Below, piece after piece: positions 55,265-64,000 of a DNA stretch of 64,000 nucleotides; position 1 is the first letter of the stretch; every line of letters begins with the position of its first letter. The DNA is taken from NCBI GenBank assembly GCA_037126765.1, contig JBBCBC010000009.1, positions 27,674,870 to 27,738,869 of the forward strand, in the 5' to 3' direction. The translations under genes and the position numbers were made by a program. Below the pieces are notes generated by a model. The model did no database searches. It had not been told where the DNA came from and worked only from the letters and a program-made list of their open reading frames with translations. The DNA is from Stenogyne calaminthoides. Lineage: Eukaryota > Streptophyta > Magnoliopsida > Lamiales > Lamiaceae.

Positions 55265-55764
55265 NNNNNNNNNNNNNNNNNNNNNNNNNNNNNNNNNNNN
55301 NNNNNNNNNNNNNNNNNNNNNNNNNNNNNNNNNNNNNNNNNNNNNNNNNNNNNNNNNNNNNNNNNNNNNNNNNNNNNNNNNNNNNNNNNNNNNNNNNNNN
55401 NNNNNNNNNNNNNNNNNNNNNNNNNNNNNNNNNNNNNNNNNNNNNNNNNNNNNNNNNNNNNNNNNNNNNNNNNNNNNNNNNNNNNNNNNNNNNNNNNNNN
55501 NNNNNNNNNNNNNNNNNNNNNNNNNNNNNNNNNNNNNNNNNNNNNNNNNNNNNNNNNNNNNNNNNNNNNNNNNNNNNNNNNNNNNNNNNNNNNNNNNNNN
55601 NNNNNNNNNNNNNNNNNNNNNNNNNNNNNNNNNNNNNNNNNNNNNNNNNNNNNNNNNNNNNNNNNNNNNNNNNNNNNNNNNNNNNNNNNNNNNNNNNNNN
55701 NNNNNNNNNNNNNNNNNNNNNNNNNNNNNNNNNNNNNNNNNNNNNNNNNNNNNNNNNNNNNNNN
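55265..55764. other. Assembly gap of exactly 500 N
   Basis: A round-number run of N joins the middle of a Tat element to the middle of a Sirevirus gag, so it is a scaffold gap of unknown true length. Open frames spanning it are meaningless. Confidence 0.99.
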
Positions 55765-56770
55765 GACTCTAGCAATATTGAAATCACTTCTCAATTAATG
55801 GGAGCTCTTGATGAACCGGATGTTACGAAAGTACAACTCTCGAGAAAGAGAAGTTGATAATGTCCCTAATCGAAAAGCTAGAAAATCCAATTTGAAGAAA
55901 TAAAAATTAATCGTAATCGAGTTCAATGACCTCTCCGAGAAGCATAAAACTCTACAATTGTGAGGATAGTGCACAAAAAGAAGTTAACTCTATTGAATAA
56001 TGCATCTAATGTAATAGATGAAATTCGAGTTACCGAGATCTGTGACTATAAAAAAGCGGATTGGGATTTATTCCGGGGAACCTCACAAGGTCATCTAAAT
56101 GCTGCATCAAATGTAGCAAGAAGACTATCTTTGTAAAACCAAAGGGCACCTACACTTCAAAACCAAGTAATGCCCAAAGTTGTAGACAAGGGAAAAGGAC
56201 CTATGGTCTCAAAGAAAAGCCCAATGATCGGTTAGAAAGCCCAAACCTCGGTGAAGGCTAGAAAACCCGAAAGCGATCGATTGAAAGTTTCGTGCAAGTA
56301 CTTCAAAGCCTCGGGCTAAGAATGCAAAACTGAAAGGCTACATTAATGAACCATCGATGAATCCTCGATGAGAAACACTCAACAGAGACATTCTCAACTA
56401 TAGAAACCAAGTCCTCGATATCTTTGAAAGACCAGATTTGAGATGCATACAACTGAACCCCCACTTGCCTAAGGGTAAAGGTTATCTCAACCCGAGTCAA
56501 CAAAGATTTAGACCGGCAAAGCGAAGCCAAAAGCAAATGAACGAAGGCTGAACGAAAGAAGAATTCAAAGGCACATGTTCATGCTAAAGCTAGCACACAT
56601 ATCTGAAAAATCGCTAAGGCACCCCGAGTAGTGGATGTATATGTTGATGTTTATGGAAGAAAAATTAGCCACTCTAAAGTGATTAGAGTTGTCGAGGCAT
56701 TTGGATTCCGAAAGGTACATCTAACCTTGTAGGACCCTACACAAATTGGGTACCTAAGAATTGATCTGTT
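55765..56770 (+). pseudogene. Sirevirus copy 2 gag, C-terminal half
   Basis: Matches copy 1 from the DSSNIEITSQLMGALDE segment to the NWVPKN end. Frame-broken, with the first part lost in the gap. Confidence 0.75.
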
Positions 56771-56823
56771 TTTTCAGGAGGAAAACAAAGGCACTTTGAA
56801 TCCCACTAAAGATCACATGGCAA

Positions 56824-58196
56824 TCGATGAAAGCAGAGATGAAAAAGCTCACGATATATGGTATCTTGACGGTGGATGTTTAAGACATATGACAGATACA
56901 AGAAGATACTCATGACTATGGTGAACAAAGAGGCCCACATATCACTTTTGGAGATAACTCCAAGGGGACGATGAAGGATATGGAACATTGGAAATCGACT
57001 CGATTCATATCCATGGTGTTTCATATGTATCCGGATTGAAGCATAACTTGCTTTCAATTAGCCAATTACGTGATAAGGGTTTCAATGTTGAGTTCTCTAA
57101 GAACTTATGTTTTGTGAAAAGATGATACATCACGAGAAAGTATTCTTGATCGTACAAGAAAAGGAATGTGTATATTGGTCGATTGAGTTCAACTCCTAAA
57201 GATACATTTTAAAAAGTTCCACAGATACCAGATTGGTTATGGCATAAAAGAATGAATCACCTAAATTTCAAAACCACAACAAGCTTGCAAGATTAACTCT
57301 TGTGAGAGGGTTGCCTAATGAAGTGTTCATGAAGGAACATATTTGTGATGCGTGCGAAAAGGAAAACAAATAAAATCATCATTTAAAAGCAAAGTTGAAG
57401 TTTCTCTTGAAAAGAATACTTGATTCTTTGATATGGATCTTTTTGGTCCTATAACACCTTGTGAGCACTAATGGCGGAAATACACATTGGTAGTAGTTGA
57501 TGACTACTCAAGATATACTTGGGTCATATTCTTACTCGATGAAAGAGACTCGAATAAAGTTGCCAGAGTTCTTGAAAAGGCTCGATATTGAGAAAAATCT
57601 GAGTGTGGTCAAAATCGATCCGACAAAGGAACCGAATTTATAAATCATATCATATCTAATTATTGTGCGAGAGAATGGAATTTCACATGAAACATCACCG
57701 CAAGGACCCCTCAACAAAATGGTGTTCTTTGAAAGAAGGAACATGACTCGAAAGAAGTTTGAAGGACAATGATTCTTTGAAGGTTGACATTCCTAAAAGG
57801 TTTTGAAATTTGAAGTTGTCAACACCTGCATGCTACTCTCCGGAAACAGATCCATGCCGACCAAGAGTCAAGGCAAAACACCCTATGATCTTTTGGAATG
57901 AAAGGAAGCCTCTTGTTTTTTCTTTCTTTTCGTGTGTTTTTGGTTGCAAGTGTTTCATACACAATAATGGTAAAGATTAGTTGAAAACATTTGATAGTAA
58001 AGCTAATGAAGGAATATTCTTAGGATATTCTGAAGTCAATAAAAACTTTCGAGTTTACAACCTGTAGGACTCTTATTGTGGAAGAAACACCTCATGTTGT
58101 TTTTTGATGAATCTACTTGTGTTCGGAAAAACAGGAACATGATCTTGATGAACCGACTAAGAGGATCACCAGATTAAGCTGAAAATGAAAAGATAA
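56824..58196 (+). pseudogene. Sirevirus copy 2 protease-integrase
   Basis: The same domain run as 39563-40927 but in pieces. The protease active site reads D-G-G (GAC GGT GGA at 56868) where copy 1 has D-S-G (GAC AGT GGA), an example of CAG read as CGG. The zinc finger, the DLFGP, SDKGTEF and ERRN parts are present in shifted frames. Confidence 0.8.
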
Positions 58197-58679
58197 ATCA
58201 TCCACTGAACACGAAAAAGAAGAAGTCACTATCTATGATTGGGTGACTCGGACTCGAATAAAGAAGTTCGGGATGGAAATCAGGATGGTGAGACTCGGGA
58301 AAACCAACACTCCAAAAGGTGACCAATCCGAATGCACACGATTCGGACTCGGTGTATGTGATGCCAATGAAGATGTGGTCACAAATGAGGCAAATTCTGA
58401 ATCTATCAACCAAAGGGAACAAATGTCTCGACAATGTTCTCAATAGAATTTCCACGAGGAAGATGATTCCCTTTCTCCTTTTTCATTTGTTCCCTCGAGT
58501 TTCTTGATTTAATCGAACCTAACATTTCAAATGTTGAGGATATTCTTGAAGGGGAACATCAAGAAGAAAATGGTTAGATAGTCATCCTACAAGTCGATTG
58601 TGGGTGATCTAACTGAAGGTGTTAAAACAAGAAGGTTCCATGGTGAGAGTGCACTATTTTTCTTTCTTCCCTATCGGAG

Positions 58680-59600
58680 AAAAGAACCTAATGAGATTGG
58701 TGAAGCTCTACAAGATTCTCATTGGATTCTTGCTATGCAAGATGAAATTTGAATCAATTCTCAAGGAATGAAGTATGGGAGCTAGTAGATAGACCGAAAA
58801 GGCACAATGTCATTGGAACCAAGTGGGTTTTCAAGAATAAAAGAGATGAAAATAACAACATTGTGAGAAACAAAGGCAAGGCTAGTTGCACAAGGTTATT
58901 CCCAAGAAGAAGGCTTGGATTATGATGAAACCTTTGCACTGTTGCAAGACTAGAAGCCATCGATTTCTTGCATATCTTGCCCACATGAAGTTCACGATCT
59001 ATCAAATGGATGTGAAAAGTGCATTTCTGAGCGGTGTGCTTAAAGAAGAGGTTTATGTGGAACAACCTCCTGGTTTCAAATAGAATGACCAAGTTTGAGG
59101 CTCGAGAAAAGCTTTGTATGGTCTCAAGCAAGCACCCGAGCATGGTATGATACTCTTTCTCGGTTTCTTCTTGACCATGGTTTTGTCGAAGGGACTATTG
59201 ATAGAACTCGCTCGGGATAGAGGATGGGGATGATATCTTACTAGTTCATATATATATGTTGATGACATCATTTTTGGATCTCCAAACCATCACCGTGTGT
59301 GAAAAGTTTTCAACACCGATGAAAAAGGCAAGTTTGAGATGTCAATGATGGGAGAGATGAATTTCTTCTAGGTCTTCAAGTGAAACAATCAAAGGAAGGA
59401 ATATTCATCAACCGGGCAAAATACACCGAGATCCGATTGCTAATTATGGTGTCTGACTGCAATCTGATTTAAGATTCTTATGAATACTAACTACAAGATG
59501 GATCCTGATTACAAGGCAAATCGGTGAGTCATACCGATTATAGATGAATCATTGGATCATTGCTCTATCTCACGACAAGTAGGCGGATATAACATTTCTT
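58680..59600 (+). pseudogene. Sirevirus copy 2 reverse transcriptase
   Basis: Frame 58886-59083 contains AHMKFTIYQMDVKSAFLSG, with the FLSGVLKEEVYVEQPPGF wording better preserved than in copy 1. YVDD at 59255-59266. Frameshifts throughout. Confidence 0.8.
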
Positions 59601-59699
59601 TGTTGGGATATGTGCAAGATACCAAGCTAATCCTAAGACTAGTCACATGGAAAGTTGCCAAAAAAGATCTTTGAAGTATCTTAAGGGTACAAAGGAATA

Positions 59700-60200
59700 G
59701 AGGATTATGGTATCGGTGATGATAACCTTGAATTAACCGGTTACTCGGATCTTGATTATGGAGGTTCGCGAGATTGACAGAAGTCCACTTGAGGAACTTG
59801 TCAATTTCTAGGAAGTAGTTCGATATCTTGGTTTTCGAAGAAACATACCTCGATAGCAACAAATACTTCATCGTTTGAATACATGGTGCGGAAAGTCTTG
59901 GCGTGCTCGATTCTTTGCCTCGGATAACAATTAAGGGATTATAAAGTTGTAGCCAATGAAGTACCAATATTTTGTGACAATAATAGTTCCATTGCTATTT
60001 CACAAAATCCCAGATTGCACACCGATGCAAGCATGTGGATATCACACATCACTTCATCAGAGATCATGTCGAGAAGAAGGACATAAGGATGGAGAAAATT
60101 CATACTGATAAGCAAAGAGCTGATATCTTGACTAAACCTTTGGCGGAATCAAGATTTCATGAACTTTTAGTTGAATTAGGGATGTTAGAACTAGGTGTAT
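59700..60200 (+). pseudogene. Sirevirus copy 2 RNase H and pol end
   Basis: Same segments as 42430-42921 (DNNSSIAISQNP, HVDITHHFI, LTKPLAESRFHE), ending at the TAG near 60199. Confidence 0.75.
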
Positions 60201-60702
60201 AGAGTAAAATCTGAAAAATTGAAGATTTTTCGGATGCGTGAAGTTTTCTCGAAATTTTCCGAGAAGCTCGGATAAAATGGAAATCTTGAATTGAGTCTCG
60301 GGAAACTTCAGTTCTTTCAAGGTCAATGATCGAAATTATCTTGAACCAATTCAAGATTAAGTATTATACTGACATTTTATCAAGGTCAGTACTCAGTAAG
60401 ACTGATAGAGGGAAATTAGTCTGAAGAAGTAATGACTCATGCGACTCATTTATTGCTTAAGTAAAATTCAGTAATCATTCGCAATAAATACAAAACACCT
60501 GAGGAATGTTTTTTTTGGCGGATCGTTTTAAATTAGAAGAAGGTCAATGATCATTTAATACTCGGCTACATTAATGACCAATGAGGATGTTTTTGGCGGC
60601 TTACTTTTCGGGAGATCGTCGGTTCAGATACCCGATTAATCGGAGATTAATCTCAACCATTGTTTTTCACCTAACCAACGCGATTCCCCACGATCTCGAA
60701 GC

Positions 60703-60710
60703 TATATAAA
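60703..60710 (+). promoter_or_regulatory. Internal TATA box of copy 2 env-like gene
   Basis: TATATAAA, 127 bp upstream of the ATG at 60837. Same context as at 43427. Confidence 0.65.
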
Positions 60711-60836
60711 CCCCAATAAGCCATTCAAACCAAAATTTTATCAAACCTTTCGTTCCCAAATCCTCTGCAAATAAAAACCCTTTTTGCCCGAAAATTCTCA
60801 AACCCTAAAGCTTTATTTCTTCAATCAATCTCTAAA

Positions 60837-63355
60837 ATGGCTCCAACCTTGTTCAAGAGATTAGCCAAAAAACCAACAAGCCGTGGGTACGAGTTCGTTG
60901 TCTCACTCGAAAAGCACAACCAACTCAAAGCCGAAAGAGGAGGCTGCGATATGATTCGATTAGCTAAACTCACCCAACTAGTCGCAGCCGAACCGGACCG
61001 TGAGTTTTGTGAAAAGAGGAATCAAATTCATCTATAACTTGAAGTTAGATGAAAGAGGGTTGTATGCATTCTAAGATTATCTTGTATCACATTTAGAGCG
61101 ATCGTCCAAATACATCGATTTTGAGAGGATCTCATATATAGTTCCAAAAAATCAATGATGTTTTTGAGCTCTTGATAGAGGAGAGGATCCTACTATGTAT
61201 ATGTCGGGGAGAAGCGAGTACTTAGATAGGATTGTCAAAAATCTGTTAAATTTGAGGCGACATTGCATAAGAAGTACTTAAAGCCACAATATCGTGTGTT
61301 GATGGATATTGTGAGCAAGAGCATCATGTGTCTTCTTGGGGAGTTTTGAGCGGTCAAGACCGGCTCAGTTGATGGCGTGAATCGAGGCCTCACCCACCAA
61401 TCGACTTCAACCGGCTGAAATTCTTGATTCGGGACGGTGGAGTGTCGCGTACCAAAGTTTTGAAGAAGGTTGATTGGCGATCTCAATAAAAGGCAAGATC
61501 CACCATGCCACCAAAATTGCTTATATTTTGGAGATGTGCGAAGAGGAGGAGGATATCTTCGCCAATTCGACCCCATTCCCTAAGTCCAAAATTCTCTTTA
61601 AGCCCATTCTTTGCAAAAAGCGAGCCATCGCGGGAAGAGAGAAAAAGAAGGTAGAATCACCGATTCTTGGGCCGAAAAGGAGACTCAATAAACCGGGGGA
61701 AGGTTTTGTTGGAGGCAAAGATGGAGCAAGGTGCAAAAATAATGAAGCGAAGAAACTTGCCCCAAAAGCGCGAAAAGATTGGTGGTTCTCTCAGATGAAG
61801 ATGGCGATGATTCGAGGAGATTCAACCCGAGGGCCAAACCGCTCGAGTTAGCCATTGCAAGTTCTCGCTCAGGTTATCTCAAAGGCCAAAGACCCGTGAG
61901 GAACAAGTCTTCTCCGAGGTGCTTGAGACATCTCTAAGTTCGCATAAAATTTCTCGGGGAAATTTTCAAAGGAACTCGGACCTCGGAGATTCCTCTTGAA
62001 AAAAGTCTGCCTACTCGGACATTAGAAGAGCCAACTCGAATCCGATCCGGGAAGTGTCACCAGACCCGTAACCCACTCTGATGCAACCGAGGACCTGACC
62101 GCATAACCTTCGTGAGGTCAGCGAGACTCGTGAGCGTAATATTCTTGATGAGCTCCCCGAGGATCTACTTCTTGATCCTCAGCAGAAGTTTCCAATCAAC
62201 CAGAGAGCCCGAGATGGAAGAAGGGCGAAATTAAGAAGGCGAGTGGAAGAGCAAGGGGGAACGGTTCATTCTTGATCATACCCTCGAGGCTCAGCTCATA
62301 CCCCGATTCAGGATGTTTTCTTCGACAAGGATAACTGTTTCATCCTCAATCGGACTTCTTCCCGAGATGCTTGATATCTCGCCGCTTTCGGAGGAAGACC
62401 GGTGGAATGAGGAGACCTTTTCGGCGACATTCTCGTGGTTCGTATGGACAAAGCTCGTGATGAAAAACTTCGATTTTGATGAGCCGTTCGTATGGAAGAA
62501 ATTAAAAGAAAAGCTATTGGGTTGGTGCCCCAAGCAGCGGAGACAAATCTCAAGATGGAGATGGGGACCAACAGGGAGATGTTGAGGATCAGTCTCAAAT
62601 GGAAAAGGAGACTTCATTCTTGATCAACTCGAATTGGTCAACCTCGATGAAGTTAGCACTTTTCAGTACCTTTTGGCACTATTAACAATTATGCCAAAGT
62701 TCTTGAAAAGGTCTATCTTTAATTCTCAATTGTCTCGATAAAACAGACCGAGGCTCGATTGGAGACGGAGCTCGAGAATGAAGTCAAGCTCAGATGATCA
62801 AAAAAAACGAATAAAACGAGAAGGTTCCTGAGATTGATCTCACTCCCTTGATGGAGAAACTTGAGAAGGTTGAGCCAATGATGATCAAGATTGCTCAGAT
62901 GGAAGAAACATTGGCCAATCAAGCTCAACAGATGGAAAGTCTTAGTCACTCTTCAGAGCTGGTGCTAATCCAAAACACTATGACCTCTCAGATGACCTCC
63001 ATGGAAGAAAAGCTGAATGAAAAGCTGGAGGGAGTCAAGGTTGAGCTCGATCTTTGAAATGAATCGAAGCACCGAGTCAAATCGCATTTTTAGAGGTGAA
63101 GTTAAGGCGAGAGAGGAATGAAGTAATGATAAAATCATTGTTGAGGAAATGAGCTCAATGCTCATGACCAAGATGATGAGATGTTTAAAGAAGCACTCTT
63201 CCGCCGTTGCCCACTTATCTGAAGAATTTTCTGTGGCCAAGAACCATCTAAGGAGGCTGGAAGACGAACAAGATCAGATAGCAGGAGAAGTTCACTGTGT
63301 GAGTAAAGAGCAATATCACATGGACACAGCACTCTCCAAACTTCTTCCAAATTAA
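60837..63355 (+). pseudogene. Sirevirus copy 2 env-like gene
   Basis: Starts MAPTLFKRLA in the same start context as copy 1. Some parts are better preserved: HATKIAYILEMCEEEEDIFA (61474-61851 frame), and a clean coiled coil at 62848-63057 with KIAQMEETLANQAQQMESL and TSMEEKLNEKLEGVKVELDL. A second helical part is at 63149-63355, ending LSKLLPN at a TAA. Comparing both copies shows one long coiled-coil protein of more than 700 codons was likely encoded. An envelope role is not supported by any membrane segment I can see. Confidence 0.65.
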
Positions 63356-64000
63356 GGTGCCAAGAAGGGGGAAAAGGAAGGTGAAGACCTCGAAAAGTTC
63401 ATGGCACGTGCTTTGGAAAAGAAGGCTCAAAAGATCTTTGAAATGTATAATCTAGCCAAAGCCTTAAGAGAAGTCGGTCTTTGAAGTTGAAGTTCGCTCG
63501 GGTAGAAAAGCCTATCTACACTTGAGTTTCTGAGCAAACCATGCTTGATGTTGCAAGAGAGAAACTGAGTGCTAGAGCAAAGGTTGGAACAAGCCAGGCT
63601 GCTGCTGAATTGCCTATGAAGAGGAAAGCCTTGGGCATTGTTCAACCTCTAAGCAAACGTCATGGTTTTCTAAGCCAATCCAAGAGAAAGTTCGATTACG
63701 GATGATGAAGAAAAACGAAGAATCTGAGTCTCAACCTCGAAGAAAGTCTTCAACACGAGAGATGCTCAAGACACTCCAAATAGAACAAGATAAGAAAGTC
63801 TTTGCTTTGGTCTCGTGAGCGTCTGTGATCGAAAGAAGATAGATGAAGAGCGAAGCGAAGAGTGAATTCGGGAAGTTTGCGAGCAAGAGGAAAGGAACAT
63901 CAAAAGCACTAAAGTGGCCCCACGCTGATAAATGGATGCCTATCAAACTCAACAATATGTGGGAAAGAAGTCAAGAGAACCTTCGGTTCAATTATGATGT
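63356..64000 (+). pseudogene. Copy 2 charged region after the env-like stop
   Basis: Equivalent to 46071-46700. Lys/Glu-rich pieces such as EKFMARALEKKA continue beyond the TAA and run to the window end. Confidence 0.4.

Larger units (their letters stand above)
55765..64000 (+). mobile_element. Second Sirevirus copy, both ends missing
   Basis: Collinear with about 38494-46700 of copy 1. It starts inside gag right after the gap and runs past the window end within the region after the env-like gene. Differences from copy 1 cluster at CAG/CTG triplets. Confidence 0.9.

Noticed and set aside
55176..55857. Long open frames spanning the N run
   Set aside because: They are open only because the gap has no bases. 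No coding information.
1..64000. tRNA, rRNA, CRISPR or bacterial-type operons
   Set aside because: No convincing tRNA box A/B pair, rRNA segment or CRISPR spacing was seen, and the genome context is a plant nucleus.

Overview
This window comes from the nuclear genome of a flowering plant and is mostly transposable elements. The evidence is a three-exon GEM-like/GRAM gene with canonical GT-AG introns, Stowaway, CACTA and hAT-type small elements, and several LTR retrotransposons of plant lineages (Ty3/gypsy Tat, Ty1/copia Tork and Sirevirus) in AT-rich spacers. A eudicot is plausible, but the species cannot be read from the sequence. The only confident host gene is the GEM-like gene on the minus strand (18684-20564), which is intact across all three exons.

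Layout. 1-4521: intergenic DNA with a 468-bp CACTA-type miniature element, a Stowaway remnant and a hAT-like element. 4522-15867: a complete 11.3-kb Ty3/gypsy Tat element with degraded gag-pol, two RNase H regions, integrase, and an antisense gene (12035-14806, minus) with its own TATA box. 15868-18683: AT-rich spacer with a possible Helitron, an (AT)n tract, a 120-bp tandem duplication and a 42-bp-arm hairpin. 18684-20564: GEM-like gene. 20565-26160: spacer, a gutted chromovirus-like LTR element (about 21603-24582) with an unrecognised ORF, a palindrome array and a minisatellite. 26161-30805: Tork copia element (TSD CAGAC). 30811-34990: spacer, a Stowaway MITE (31363-31609) and a 1.72-kb solo LTR (32585-34304, TSD CCTTG). 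34996-49471: a 14.5-kb Sirevirus-type copia element (TSD CAAAT) with an extra env-like gene after pol. 50453-55264: a second Tat copy cut by a 500-N gap (55265-55764). 55765-64000: a second Sirevirus copy that starts in gag and runs off the window.

How the parts work together. Each autonomous element has the usual promoter in its LTR, a primer-binding site, gag-pol, a polypurine tract and a second LTR. Two families carry an extra gene 3' of pol with its own promoter-like element: the Tat antisense gene (minus-strand TATA at 14955-14963) and the Sirevirus env-like gene (TATATAAA at 43427-43434 and again at 60703-60710).

Caution on broken reading frames. Differences between sister repeats fall almost entirely on CAG and CTG trinucleotides, for example CAG becoming CGG or CG. 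That is not a deamination pattern. It looks like systematic base-calling error in heavily CHG-methylated repeats, so many frameshifts and stops in the retroelement genes may not be real. The host gene does not show it.
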